Shown here one piece after another: positions 28,206-37,344 of a stretch of DNA of 62,980 nt (positions are counted from its first letter, which is position 1; the number at the start of each line of letters is the position of its first letter). The notes under the pieces are model-generated. The model searched no databases. It saw nothing but the letters and a program-made list of their open reading frames with translations, and was not told the DNA's origin. The DNA comes from Armatimonadota bacterium (GTDB taxonomy: Bacteria; Bacteroidota; Ignavibacteria; OLB7). Location: contig JADZEY010000138.1 of NCBI GenBank assembly GCA_020850315.1, forward strand, positions 1-62,980, in the 5' to 3' direction. Position numbers and translations under genes: made by a program.

Positions 28206-28718
28206 ATGGCATGGAGTACCGTCATCATCACCATCAGCGACCGTTCTGCCGCTGGCGAACGCGCCGACCTTTCGGGGCCGGAAGCTGCGGCATTATTGGA
28301 CGAAGAATTGTTCGACCTTCAGCGGATTGACATCATTCCCGACGAAATGGAGAAGGTGATTCGGGCATTGGAAGGATGCGTTCGCGAAAACATTGCGTTG
28401 GTGCTGACCACCGGCGGAACCGGCTTCGCCCCGCGCGACATCACCCCCGAAGCAACCCTGATGGTGATTGACCGCCGCACCGATGGGCTGACTGCCGCAA
28501 TGCGGGCGGCCTCGCTGCAGAAGACCCCGTTTGCTGCCCTCTCGCGTGCGGTCTGCGGCATTGCCCGCCGCACCCTGATCGTGAACCTTCCCGGCTCGCC
28601 AAAAGCTGCCACCGAATGCCTTTCAGCGATTTTGCCAGTCCTTCCCCACGGCCTAAAACTCCTCCATGATATGAAAGTTGGGGATCAAGAACATGCGTGG
28701 GGGGAGGAGATGAAGTAG
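28206..28718 (+). CDS. mogA: Molybdenum cofactor protein MogA/MoaB (molybdopterin adenylyltransferase)
   Basis: 170 residues of the MogA/MoaB fold. The family signature is intact: VLTTGGTGFAPRDITPEAT (about residues 61-79), and the second conserved block IVNLPGSPKAATECL is present. MogA adenylylates molybdopterin to prepare it for molybdate insertion. The related MoaB cannot be excluded on sequence alone, and no other moa or moe genes are near. The gene lies 44 bases after the secreted hypothetical and continues the operon that begins with htrA. Length is normal. Confidence 0.88.
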   Translation: MAWSTVIITISDRSAAGERADLSGPEAAALLDEELFDLQRIDIIPDEMEKVIRALEGCVRENIALVLTTGGTGFAPRDITPEATLMVIDRRTDGLTAAMRAASLQKTPFAALSRAVCGIARRTLIVNLPGSPKAATECLSAILPVLPHGLKLLHDMKVGDQEHAWGEEMK

Positions 28719-28924
28719 GGGGGAGTTCGTTGTCATTGGTCAGTTGCAAGGGGGAGATTGGTTCCCTGGGATCGCCGAGCGTCTGCTCGGCCAGCGAAGG
28801 GCCACTGTTTCTGGGAGAATGGGTTCAAGCACCTTGTCAATGGTCAGTAGTGAAAAGGCCATTCGACATTCTCCATTCTCTTTGATTCGTCACTTCTCGG
28901 CATTCCAACATTCAACATTCCAAC
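28719..28924. repeat. Intergenic repeats before the hydrolase gene
   Basis: Contains a palindrome GCCGAGCGTCTGCTCGGC near 28774-28791 and, at about 28858-28924, heptamer-like words (CATTCGA, CATTCTC, CATTCAA, CATTCCA). No gene is supported here. Confidence 0.5.
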
Positions 28925-29602
28925 ATGCTTCTTCTTCACGGTGCGCTTGGCGCGGCTTCGCAATTTGACCCGCTGCTTCCGTTGTTGGCGGATACCTTCC
29001 AACTCCATACGCTGAACTTTCAGGGGCATGGCGGCCAGCCGTTCCCGGAGCGTCCCTTCAGCATCCACCATTGCGCATTGGAGGTGCTGCAGTGGATGCA
29101 GGAGCAAGCGATAGAGCAGGCCGACATCTTCGGCTACAGCATGGGTGGTTACGTGGGGCTGTATCTTGCCCGCCACTATCCGGCGCACGTTGGGCGATTG
29201 TTCACGCTGGGCACCAAGTTCGATTGGAACCCCGATGGAGCCGCCCGCGATGCCGCGATGTTGGATCCAGAAAAGATGCAGCAGAAAGTCCCACAGTTCT
29301 ACCAAGCCATGCAGCAACGCCACAGCCCGCACAACCTGGACGAGCTTCTGCGCCGCACCAGCGCGATGATGACCGCGCTTGGGGCCAAGCCCGCGGTGAC
29401 GTTGCCCGACTTGGCCACTATCCAAACCCCCGTGCGCGTTGGCGTTGGCGACCGCGACCAGATGGTTGGTATCGAGGAGGCGGTGGCGATGTACCGGCAG
29501 CTTCCGAACGGCCAGCTAACGATCCTTCCCGCAACGCAGCATCCAATCGAGAAGGTCCCATTGCCGCGTCTGGCAGCCGAGATTCGGGAGTTCTTCTGTT
29601 AG
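28925..29602 (+). CDS. Alpha/beta-hydrolase fold protein
   Basis: 225 residues, cytoplasmic. The oxyanion region is LLLHGALGAAS at the very N-terminus, the nucleophile elbow is GYSMGG (Ser about residue 70), the acid is Asp in VGVGDRDQMV and the catalytic His is in PATQHPIEKVPL. All triad members are therefore present. It is shorter than usual at the N-terminus: the strand that normally precedes the HG motif is missing, because the ATG sits directly after a heptamer repeat tract ending at 28924. Either the start is real and the domain minimal, or the repeat has replaced the original 5' end. Substrate unknown. Confidence 0.8.
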   Translation: MLLLHGALGAASQFDPLLPLLADTFQLHTLNFQGHGGQPFPERPFSIHHCALEVLQWMQEQAIEQADIFGYSMGGYVGLYLARHYPAHVGRLFTLGTKFDWNPDGAARDAAMLDPEKMQQKVPQFYQAMQQRHSPHNLDELLRRTSAMMTALGAKPAVTLPDLATIQTPVRVGVGDRDQMVGIEEAVAMYRQLPNGQLTILPATQHPIEKVPLPRLAAEIREFFC

Positions 29603-29895
29603 ATAGTGGCGGGGTTGAAATGCCGAATGTAGAAATGTCGAATGCTGAATGTCGAATAAAAAATGCAGCTTCCGATTCTGCCTTTGGCCGAATGGAGCAT
29701 CCGCTCATGCTGAACTTAGTCGAAGTATGAGCGGAGCAACGGAAGGGGCAGCGTGTTCCCTCACCCCTAGCCCCTCTCCCGATTCGCCGCAGTGAGCAAT
29801 GCTACACTCCGGCGGGAGAGGGGGACAGGAAAAATGTCGAATGGGGAATGAGGGATGTCGAATAAAAAAATGCAGCTTCCAATTCTGCCTTCCGC
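29603..29895. repeat. Intergenic repeats including one copy of the 97-bp family
   Basis: A ~38-bp direct repeat (GTCGAATAAAAAATGCAGCT... ) occurs at about 29652-29690 and 29856-29894. Between them, about 29758-29830, lies a single unit of the array family found at 24432-24921, with CCCCTCTCCCG and CGGGAGAGGGG arms. GTCGAAT heptamers flank both. Confidence 0.75.
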
Positions 29896-30090
29896 CGAGG
29901 TTTTTTTGGGGGGGAAGTTCTGCAAGAGAGATAACGCGAAGGTGCGGCGAACTGCCTTTCGCTGAGGTTTTTTTGGGGGGGAAGTTCTGCAAGAGAGATA
30001 ACGCGAAGGTGCAGCGAACTGCCTTTGGCCGAGGTTTTTTTGGGGGGGAAGTTCTGCAAGAGAGATAACGCGAAGGTGCAGCGAACTGTC
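29896..30090. repeat. Three tandem 67-bp repeats with T7G7 tracts
   Basis: The block GAGGTTTTTTTGGGGGGG starts at 29897, 29964 and 30031, exactly 67 bases apart. Each continues with AAGTTCTGCAAGAGAGATAA and CGCGAAGGTGC. The units are almost identical. Long open frames on the minus strand are produced by the repeat and have no protein character. Confidence 0.9.
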
Positions 30091-30140
30091 TTCCCCCCAC
30101 GCTTGGGGGGAACGATCGGCTGCTTGCAGCCGATCAGGGG
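30091..30140. repeat. Two hairpins upstream of cysS
   Basis: CCCCCCACGCTTGGGGGG is followed by GATCGGCTGC-TT-GCAGCCGATC at 30114-30135, a perfect 10-bp stem. There is no U-run, so it looks like a REP-type element or leader structure rather than a classical terminator. Confidence 0.5.
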
Positions 30141-30191
30141 GGGCATACAGCCCGTGTTCATCAGAGGCACAAACCAACACAAAGAACAGCA

Positions 30192-31673
30192 ATGCCGCTT
30201 CATATTTACAACACACTAACCCGAACCAAAGAAGCATTCCAGCCGATTGACCCCAGCCTTGTTCGGATGTACCGTTGCGGCCCAACGGTGTATAAACACA
30301 TGCACATTGGGCACGCCAAAAGCTACGTCAGCACCGATATGATCCGCCGCTACCTGATGCACACCTTCGGCCCGGATCACGTGATGTTTGTGATGAACAT
30401 CACCGACGTTGGCCACCTTGCCGACGACTCCGACGACGGCGAGGACAAGATGGAGGCCCAGGCCCGGCGCGAAAATCGCTCGCCGTTCGAGATCGCACTC
30501 TACTACGAACAAAGCTGGTTTGATGACCTGGATCGGCTTGGTGTGATGCGCCCCGACCGCGTGCCGCATGCCACCGATTTCATCCGCCAGCAGATTGAGA
30601 TGACCGAGCAACTGATCGAAAAAGGGTTGGCGTATGAAGTCAACGGCTCGGTCTATTTCGATGTTCACGCCTACGAGGGACGGGGCCTTCCCGATGGCTT
30701 TGTCCCCTACGGCGGGCTTTCCAACCGGAAGTTGGAGGAACAGCAGCATGGCGGGCGAATCGCAGTGTTCGAGGAGAAGCGGAACCCGCAAGATTTCGCG
30801 CTTTGGAAGGCTGCCGAGCCGGAACACTCCATGCAGTGGTTCTCTCCGTGGGGATGGGGCTATCCGGGGTGGCATCTGGAGTGCTCGGTGATGGCGCAGT
30901 ACTATTTGGGCGAGACGTTCGACATCCACGCTGGCGGGCTGGACAATATGTTCCCGCATCACGAGTGCGAGATTGCGCAAAGCCAAGCGGCCAACGGGAA
31001 GCCGTTTGTCAACTGGTGGATGCACGTCAATTTGATCCGTATCGGCGGCGACAAAATGGGCGCATCGGCGGGGAACGCCATGACGCTGAAGCAGATGCTT
31101 GCGCAGCACGACCCGATGGCGATTCGCTATCTGATCCTGCAAAGCCATTACCGCTCGCCGCAGGATTTCGACATCGAATCGTTGGTTGCTGCCGAAGCCG
31201 GGCTTGAGCGGTTCCGCCGCGCTGCCGAGCGGTTGCGCCAAGCCGTGGGGGACGATCCCGGCGGCGCACCAAGCGGGGAATCAATGCCGGGGTTTTTCGG
31301 TGAGTTCATGGCCGCGATGGATGATGATTTCAACACCACCATTGCCCTGGGCGCGCTCTCGGCTGGCATCACCGAGCTGAATGGACTGATGGCCGCCGGG
31401 AACCTCGACCGCGCCACGTTGCTGCGGTACTATCACGCCCTGCGGATTGCCTTCGATGACATTCTCGGGTTCGATCTCTTCTCACGGCCAATCGCGACCA
31501 CGCAGAATAACGCGCTGACGGGTGAGTTGATGGAGTTGTTCATCCAGCTGCGCCGCGATGCCCGCGACCGCAAAGATTGGGCCGCCAGCGACCTGATCCG
31601 CGACCGACTGAAAGAACGCGGAGTGGTGCTGGAAGACACCAAAGAAGGAACCCGTTGGACGATTGCGGAGTAG
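30192..31673 (+). CDS. cysS: Cysteinyl-tRNA synthetase
   Basis: 493 residues, a class I synthetase charging tRNA-Cys. The HIGH motif is HIGHAKSY, after the zinc-binding YRCGPTVY (Cys29). The other zinc ligands are in HLECSVMA and PHHECEIAQ. WHLECS and GGLDNMFPHHE are classic CysRS signatures. The KMSKS loop reads DKMGASAGN (Lys288-Ser292): the first lysine is present but the second, usually catalytic, is alanine. Length fits the family. The ATG follows AAAGAACAGCA with a weak ribosome-binding site. A lipoprotein gene follows 13 bases later. Confidence 0.95.
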   Translation: MPLHIYNTLTRTKEAFQPIDPSLVRMYRCGPTVYKHMHIGHAKSYVSTDMIRRYLMHTFGPDHVMFVMNITDVGHLADDSDDGEDKMEAQARRENRSPFEIALYYEQSWFDDLDRLGVMRPDRVPHATDFIRQQIEMTEQLIEKGLAYEVNGSVYFDVHAYEGRGLPDGFVPYGGLSNRKLEEQQHGGRIAVFEEKRNPQDFALWKAAEPEHSMQWFSPWGWGYPGWHLECSVMAQYYLGETFDIHAGGLDNMFPHHECEIAQSQAANGKPFVNWWMHVNLIRIGGDKMGASAGNAMTLKQMLAQHDPMAIRYLILQSHYRSPQDFDIESLVAAEAGLERFRRAAERLRQAVGDDPGGAPSGESMPGFFGEFMAAMDDDFNTTIALGALSAGITELNGLMAAGNLDRATLLRYYHALRIAFDDILGFDLFSRPIATTQNNALTGELMELFIQLRRDARDRKDWAASDLIRDRLKERGVVLEDTKEGTRWTIAE

Positions 31674-31686
31674 GGGGATCACCGAG

Positions 31687-32667
31687 ATGCCAATCACCAA
31701 AAACTATACCATTATGAACGCCATACTGTCGGCATTGCTTGGGCTTGTTGTTGGAGTAGTTGGATGCAAGGAAGAAAAGCTGGGAGGGGATACGCCTGCA
31801 AAACAACCCGAGCCAACTCCGGCTCCCACCGCCACCATTGCAACCGAGCAGTGGCATCGCTACTGGAGCCAGGGGAAGGCCGAACTTAGCCGCTACCAAC
31901 TGACCCAAGCCCGCTACGGCCAGCTTCACAGCGGCGATGCGGTGCTGGTGTTTGTCACCGAGGACTTCCTGACCGAGCCACAGGTGAAGCTGGAGTCCGA
32001 TCCCGCTGGCCGCCCGGTGGCATCGGTGCTGAAGCTCAACTTCACCAAGAAGTTCACCACCGGGATCTATCCCTACTCGTTGATGGCCTCGGTCTTCACG
32101 CCGGTGGAGGTGTTCGCGCAGCCGCGCACGCTGAAAGTCAGCACCACCGTGCAGGAGTGGTGCGGCCATGTCTTCATGCAATTGAACCTGAAAGGGAAAT
32201 CGTACAACGTGGAGGAACGCTCCTACTTCGAGCGCGAGGGGGACAAGAACTTTGCGTTGGATACAGCCATGCTGGAAGATGAACTCTGGACCCGCATCCG
32301 CCTTGCCCCGCAGACGCTTCCGCTGGGTGCGGTGAAGATAATCCCCGGGACGTTGGCTTCGCGGCTTCGGCACAAGCCGTTGGCGGTGGTGGATGCGAAA
32401 GCTGAGCTACACGATCTGAGCGATTCGGCTGGGGCAAAACTTCGCCGCTACACTATCACCTACGGGGCCGGCGAGCGTGTGCTATCGATTGATTTCCGAA
32501 GTGAGTTCCCACACCAAATCGTTGGCTGGACCGAGAGCTACAGCGATTTTGGGACACCGCTGACAACCACCGCACGCCTTACTCACACCATGATGACCGA
32601 TTACTGGAGCCGCCACAACAACGCCGACACTGCGTTGCGGAAGGAATTGGGGTTGGGGCGGGAGTAA
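31687..32667 (+). CDS. Lipoprotein of unknown function
   Basis: 326 residues from the ATG at 31687. The N-terminus has a lipoprotein signal (LSALLGLVVGVVGC, lipobox VVGC) followed by a Pro/Thr-rich spacer. The mature part (WHRYWSQGKAELSRYQLTQA, then RYGQLHSGDAVLVFVTEDF; GIYPYSLMASVF; VQEWCGHVF) looks like a family of ~310-residue bacteroidetal lipoproteins that databases sometimes mislabel as 'septum formation inhibitor Maf'; that comparison is from memory. No catalytic motif is recognised. It is probably anchored in the inner leaflet of the outer membrane. It follows cysS by 13 bases. Confidence 0.75.
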   Translation: MPITKNYTIMNAILSALLGLVVGVVGCKEEKLGGDTPAKQPEPTPAPTATIATEQWHRYWSQGKAELSRYQLTQARYGQLHSGDAVLVFVTEDFLTEPQVKLESDPAGRPVASVLKLNFTKKFTTGIYPYSLMASVFTPVEVFAQPRTLKVSTTVQEWCGHVFMQLNLKGKSYNVEERSYFEREGDKNFALDTAMLEDELWTRIRLAPQTLPLGAVKIIPGTLASRLRHKPLAVVDAKAELHDLSDSAGAKLRRYTITYGAGERVLSIDFRSEFPHQIVGWTESYSDFGTPLTTTARLTHTMMTDYWSRHNNADTALRKELGLGRE

Positions 32668-32749
32668 GAGTGTTCACGCAAAGACGCGAAGCAAGGGGCG
32701 CGAAGGGTGCGAAGATGGAAAGAAGAAGTTGAAGAGAGAGGTCTGTTGC
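32668..32749. other. Short convergent intergenic region
   Basis: Between two convergent genes. It contains a GTTCACGCAAAGACGCGAAG word typical of dispersed intergenic repeats. No terminator hairpin is clear. Confidence 0.35.
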
Positions 32750-33511
32750 TTAGATGGTTGTTAGCAAATCTTCCACTTTCAATGGGCCGCCCCAGGTCTG
32801 GAAGCCTTCTCCGTAGCGGGCTCCAATTTGGAAGCCCAGGCGGCGCATTCGTGCAATGGAGTATTCCATGAAATCGTTGCCGGAAATGAACGTTTGTGGC
32901 CCCATTGCTGGGTCTTCTACGGTTCTGCCGGGAACAGAGAATTGCGAGCCGTATGCTGCCAGCCCATCCAGCTTCCGTTCAAAAAAATCGCTGATATCCA
33001 CCACAAAGTCCGGCGTGTCTTCCCATGAATGGGAGTACATAAACATTCGTGCGGGGCGGTGCGGGGATTGCGCTTGGCTGTTGTGAGTGCTGGCAACCGC
33101 ACGCAACCCTGCATCGAAGTATGCACGGCAAACCAACTGGTGAGCGGCTTCGTGGTCGGGGTGGCGGTCGCGTTCGGACGGGAACAGTATCACTTGCGGC
33201 TTGAACGCACGAATCACCTGAACCACTTTCAGCACATTCTCCGGCGAAAGCTGAATATCACCATCCGGTATCTCTACATTCACACGATAACCCTCCGGAA
33301 TGCCAAGAATGTTGTTGGCTGCGGCGGTCTCCTGCTGGCGTAATTGGCGCGACCCCCGCGACCCCCGCTCGCCAGCGGTCAAGTCGCAGATGGCGACGCG
33401 GTGGCCTTGCGCAATTGCTTTCATCACCGTGCCAGCAATGTGAAGTTCAACATCATCAGGATGCGCAGCGATTGCAAGAATATCAACAGCGGCGGGTTCT
33501 TGTTCTGCCAT
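32750..33511 (-). CDS. bshB1: LmbE/PIG-L family deacetylase, BshB1-like
   Basis: 253 residues from ATG 33511 (a second ATG at 33517 is equally possible). The metal-binding motif is AIAAHPDDVELHIAGT near residues 10-25, with a second conserved block FPSERDRHPDHEAAHQL and the late H-S-W region (MYSHSWEDTPDFVVDIS). This is the pattern of BshB1, which removes the acetyl group from GlcNAc-malate in bacillithiol synthesis; Bacteroidota commonly make bacillithiol. No bshA or bshC is nearby. A strong terminator lies 47 bases upstream, so the gene has its own promoter. Confidence 0.85.
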   Translation of the reverse strand: MAEQEPAAVDILAIAAHPDDVELHIAGTVMKAIAQGHRVAICDLTAGERGSRGSRQLRQQETAAANNILGIPEGYRVNVEIPDGDIQLSPENVLKVVQVIRAFKPQVILFPSERDRHPDHEAAHQLVCRAYFDAGLRAVASTHNSQAQSPHRPARMFMYSHSWEDTPDFVVDISDFFERKLDGLAAYGSQFSVPGRTVEDPAMGPQTFISGNDFMEYSIARMRRLGFQIGARYGEGFQTWGGPLKVEDLLTTI

Positions 33512-33557
33512 GATCATATGGTCGGTTGTTTCCGGAATGTGGGTTAACTGGAACGGT

Positions 33558-33592
33558 GAAAAAAATGCTGCTCCCGAAACCGAGAGCAGCAT
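33558..33592 (-). terminator. Rho-independent terminator of the exported BNR protein gene
   Basis: On the minus strand ATGCTGCTC and GAGCAGCAT form a 9-bp stem (33584-33592 and 33565-33573) with a 10-base loop, followed by a run of T (33559-33564). It lies downstream of the gene at 33785-37333, about 190 bases past its stop, and separates it from bshB1. Confidence 0.8.
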
Positions 33593-33784
33593 TCACACCC
33601 ATCACAACAAAAAGGAGGAGTTTAGAGCCAAGCATCGTGAGAACCCTTGCGGGTTGTGGTGTCACTCTGCTTGGTTTTCACCACTCAACCTCTATGACGC
33701 GCTATTCCACTGGTTTCGTGTACCGCCAACGCTCCGTCCATAGTGTCAGGATGCAACAGTACGTTCCGGCCTGGTTCGGGCCGA

Positions 33785-36700
33785 TTACTTCAGATACACC
33801 ACTGTGCGTGATTCAGCGGGCTGGCCGTTGGCATACATCACCAAACGGTAGGTTCCCGCAGCAATGCCAAGCGGTTGCAGCCGGAGTGTGTGGTCGCCAG
33901 GCTCATACATCGCCGCATCGGTCTCCATCACCGCCCGCCCTTGCAAGTCCACCAAGCCGAACCGAACGGAAGCTGAGGCCCCGATGGTAAAGGTGACATC
34001 CGTTGCCGAGGTGAAGGGATTCGGGCGATTTTCCGAAAGCCGCAACCCGGCAACTGCCACGTTGATTGGTGCATCGGTTGGCGTGTCTGGTCCCGGAATG
34101 TTCGGCTTGTAGTCGCACGTGGTCAGCTTGTAGATGCTCCCTTGATAATCCGACACCCAGATGTTGGAATCCGCAGGGTCCAGCTCAATCCCGCGTGCGT
34201 TGATAAAGCCAGAGGCCGCGCCGGCCGTGAGCTCAATCGGGCAGAACTGCTGCGTGTCGTCATCAAAACTGAAGCGGGTTGCCGATGCGTTATTCAGAAC
34301 ATCCCCTGTGAAGTCGGTGACAACCTGCCATACCGATAGCCCATCGGCCCCGGCACAGGCACCCCGTGGGCCGTAGCGCACTTGCTTGGTGCGGTTGTAT
34401 TTCAGCAGTGGTTCCAATGGATTATCAAGCGAGACGATTCGGACTTCCTGCGCCCCATTACGGTCGCTCATGTACAAATATGGCTGGTTGGGATTGCGCG
34501 CGCCAAGCCAGGCCAGCCCGATTGGATACTTGAACGGCGAGGTCCATTGGTTCACCCGCTCCCCCTGCTTGTTGATTTCGTACAGAAACCCTCCCGGGTC
34601 CTCGGTCCCGGTTGAACGGAGCCGATGTACAAAAAATGTTTGCCGTTCTGGGACGTAGGTGATGTCGGTAAACAAGCTATCGGCACCAGCGATTTGGATG
34701 GTGACTTCAGCAACCGAAATCAATGTTTTTGGATCAATCTTCAGCAGCTTGTTGCCGCTGAAATTGGTTGCCCACAGGAACTCACCATCGTAGCAGATTC
34801 CGTAAGGAACGCCCGGCGCGCCGGTGGCGTTCAGCACCGTCCCAACTTGGTAGCGTTCAATCGTGAAGCTGTTGCTAACAACGCTTTGCGACGGCTCCTG
34901 AATGGAGGTGACTCTGATCCGAGCCTCAATGATGGAGGTATCGAACACCACCCACCGCATGACTTCGCCAGCAAGGTTGTTTTTCAGCCGTTTCCACGTG
35001 CGGCCATTATCCAGCGAGTAATCCAGATGCACAGGGCCAGTGAACCCGCGCCACGAAAGTATCTGGCTTGTGCTTCCCCGCCACACTTCCCCACCAACGG
35101 GTGAGGTGATAGAGGGGGGGATTGTGGGAACCTCTAAATCAACCTCCCACATACTTCTTCCGTGGGTGGCGGCGCGAACCACACGCTTGGCTTTATGAAC
35201 TTCAATATCCCGGATTTCGGTGCGGGGGAAACCGTTGTTGTAGGATCCCCAGCTGTTGCCGGCGTCGGTGCTGATAAACATCCCGACATCGCTTCCGGCG
35301 TAGATGATGTTATCGTCATCCAGATGAACTGCCAGCGCGTTGATCGGAATATCGGGAAGCCCGTTGCTTGCGTCGCTCCAAGTTTGGCCAAAATCGGTGG
35401 TGCGGTAAACGTGCGAAGAATAAAACCCGCTGTAGCAGATGTAGGCGGTTCCGGCCTGCTTCAGCGATGGAGCAAAATCGGTGACGGCGCGGTTGGGAAG
35501 CCCGTGGCCGTTGGAGACATCGCTCCACTGCTCTCCGGCATCTCTGGAAACCATCACCGTCCCTTGCGTGCTTCCGGCATACACCACCTCACTCTGCACA
35601 GGGCTGACAGCAATCGCCGAAACAACTCCATCAAAGAAGGGGCTAACCCGCTCCCACGTCATGGAAGAATTTCCAGCAGTGATTGTGCGGTACACCGACC
35701 GCCGTCCGGCGAACATCACTTCTGGCCGGGAAGGATCCATCACCAGCGGTGCGGCCCAGCCGGCTTCTTCGTCGGTATCAATCCCCCGCATCACGGTGGA
35801 GCGGTTTCCGTTGCGGAACAGGGTGATATTCTCGCCGTTTGGATTCTCAGCATAGTAGATGTTGGAGTTTGTGTGGTCAACCACCACAAAGAACCCATCA
35901 CCCCCCATGATATTCCCATACACTGCCGAGCTACTGGTGACGGTTCCGTTATCCTGGGTTCCGCCGTAGTTCAAGCTGTCTTTGTTCTGGTCAACCGCCA
36001 TTGCGTAGAACTGAGTGATTGCCAGCCCTCGTGATTTTTTGTCGTACGATTGGCCTGCATTTTCGCTGCGGTACATCCCGCCATCGTTTCCGCTGTAAAA
36101 AGTGTTTGGGTTTGCGGGGTCGAACATCATCGCGTGGTGGTCAACGTGAACCTCGTTCCCAACTTGGGACCAAGTGTTGCCACCGTTGTCAGTCCTGACC
36201 ATGTACACACCGCCAGCCAGCACAATGTTTGGGTTGGTGGGGTGGACAGCGATCACGTTGTTGTAATACCCCTGGCTTTGGGCAACGTTCGCCAAAAAAT
36301 CAATGCCGTTGCGGTCGCTATCGAAGGAGTTTGTCCAGCTTTGGCCGCCGTTCGTGGATTTGTAGATGCGGGAGTAATGGAGCGTGGTTCCGGGGTACTC
36401 ATACGCCAATGCGTAGGCGATATTCCCATCGCTGCGGGCAAACTCCACCGAGATACGGCTGACCGTCAGGTTTGCGTTGCCAATCCCTGGAACCTTTGTG
36501 CCGATGCTTTTCCCGCCATCAGTGGTGCGGTACAGGCCGTTGCTGAAGGTGCCAATCAGCAAGGTGTTCGGGTTGCTGGGGTGCATCGAAAGGTCGGCAA
36601 TGGCAATGTTCGATGAGCGGGTCCAAGTGTTGCCACCATCTTCAGTCCAGTACAATCCCGCGTTGTTCCGAACGCCGCTGGCGATGATGTTGTTGGTGTT

Positions 36701-37333
36701 GGTTGGGTTAATCACAATGTCAGTGATGGACCCCACGTTGGTTAGCCCCAGCGTCGCCCAAGTCTCGCCGCCGTCGGTGCTTTTCAGTATTCCCGCGCCG
36801 TTGTAGGTGTCGCCGTTCGCGCTCACCGGTTCGCCAGTTCCGGCATAGACAACATCAGGGTTTTTGGGGTCAACAGCGATTGCCCCCATCGAAAGTGAGT
36901 TTTCGGTATCCATCACTGGCCGCCACGTGTCGCCGCGGTTGACGGATTTCCAGACCCCACCGTTTGCCGCGCCGCACCACAAGGTTTTCCCGTCGGTGGG
37001 GTGCACTGCAATGCTGTGGATGCGGCCGCCAAGATCATACGGGCCAAGCTGCCGCCATTGCTTCAATGCCTGGAATGGGCTGCGGTGCTGCCGCATCTTC
37101 TCGGTCATCTGAAGAATGGCATCCTGGCGCGCCCCTTTGGGGATTGTTCCAAAAGGGTAGGAGCGGAGATTGAAGTAGAACTCCATCCGCTTCATCGGGT
37201 TCTCCTCTTCCCGCTCCATCTCGATCTGTTGCGAGCGGAGCCACGGGGAAACAAGGATCAATAGCAATCCCCCCACCATCAGCCGAAGGTGCAGACGGTT
37301 CGATGCTGAGTTGTTCATACGATTGTTGCTCAT
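33785..37333 (-). CDS. T9SS-secreted BNR/VPS10-like beta-propeller protein
   Basis: 1182 residues. The signal peptide is LHLRLMVGGLLLILVSPWLR and SQ, cleaved near residue 35. The N-terminal two thirds hold many BNR/Asp-box-type repeats (KSTDGGETWATLG, WTEDGGNTWTRS, YRTTDGGKSIG, KSTNGGQSWT, VSRDAGEQWSDVS, STDAGNSWGSY) alternating with HPTNPN... strands. This is the pattern of VPS10/sortilin-like 6- to 10-bladed propellers. A middle Ig-like domain (SPVGGEVWRGSTSQILSWRG) and a second NHL-like region follow. The C-terminal ~80 residues (RLSENRPNPFTSATDVTFTI to YRLVMYANGQ) are a T9SS type A sorting domain. The protein is exported through T9SS and probably anchored on or released from the cell surface. 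A 15-bp tandem repeat lies just before the start. Confidence 0.88.
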   Translation of the reverse strand: MSNNRMNNSASNRLHLRLMVGGLLLILVSPWLRSQQIEMEREEENPMKRMEFYFNLRSYPFGTIPKGARQDAILQMTEKMRQHRSPFQALKQWRQLGPYDLGGRIHSIAVHPTDGKTLWCGAANGGVWKSVNRGDTWRPVMDTENSLSMGAIAVDPKNPDVVYAGTGEPVSANGDTYNGAGILKSTDGGETWATLGLTNVGSITDIVINPTNTNNIIASGVRNNAGLYWTEDGGNTWTRSSNIAIADLSMHPSNPNTLLIGTFSNGLYRTTDGGKSIGTKVPGIGNANLTVSRISVEFARSDGNIAYALAYEYPGTTLHYSRIYKSTNGGQSWTNSFDSDRNGIDFLANVAQSQGYYNNVIAVHPTNPNIVLAGGVYMVRTDNGGNTWSQVGNEVHVDHHAMMFDPANPNTFYSGNDGGMYRSENAGQSYDKKSRGLAITQFYAMAVDQNKDSLNYGGTQDNGTVTSSSAVYGNIMGGDGFFVVVDHTNSNIYYAENPNGENITLFRNGNRSTVMRGIDTDEEAGWAAPLVMDPSRPEVMFAGRRSVYRTITAGNSSMTWERVSPFFDGVVSAIAVSPVQSEVVYAGSTQGTVMVSRDAGEQWSDVSNGHGLPNRAVTDFAPSLKQAGTAYICYSGFYSSHVYRTTDFGQTWSDASNGLPDIPINALAVHLDDDNIIYAGSDVGMFISTDAGNSWGSYNNGFPRTEIRDIEVHKAKRVVRAATHGRSMWEVDLEVPTIPPSITSPVGGEVWRGSTSQILSWRGFTGPVHLDYSLDNGRTWKRLKNNLAGEVMRWVVFDTSIIEARIRVTSIQEPSQSVVSNSFTIERYQVGTVLNATGAPGVPYGICYDGEFLWATNFSGNKLLKIDPKTLISVAEVTIQIAGADSLFTDITYVPERQTFFVHRLRSTGTEDPGGFLYEINKQGERVNQWTSPFKYPIGLAWLGARNPNQPYLYMSDRNGAQEVRIVSLDNPLEPLLKYNRTKQVRYGPRGACAGADGLSVWQVVTDFTGDVLNNASATRFSFDDDTQQFCPIELTAGAASGFINARGIELDPADSNIWVSDYQGSIYKLTTCDYKPNIPGPDTPTDAPINVAVAGLRLSENRPNPFTSATDVTFTIGASASVRFGLVDLQGRAVMETDAAMYEPGDHTLRLQPLGIAAGTYRLVMYANGQPAESRTVVYLK

Positions 37334-37344
37334 GTATATGCTGG

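Noticed and set aside
29705-30285. Minus-strand frames of 130-170 residues upstream of cysS
   Set aside because: They are produced by the 67-bp repeat and by antisense of cysS; the protein sequence repeats with the DNA.
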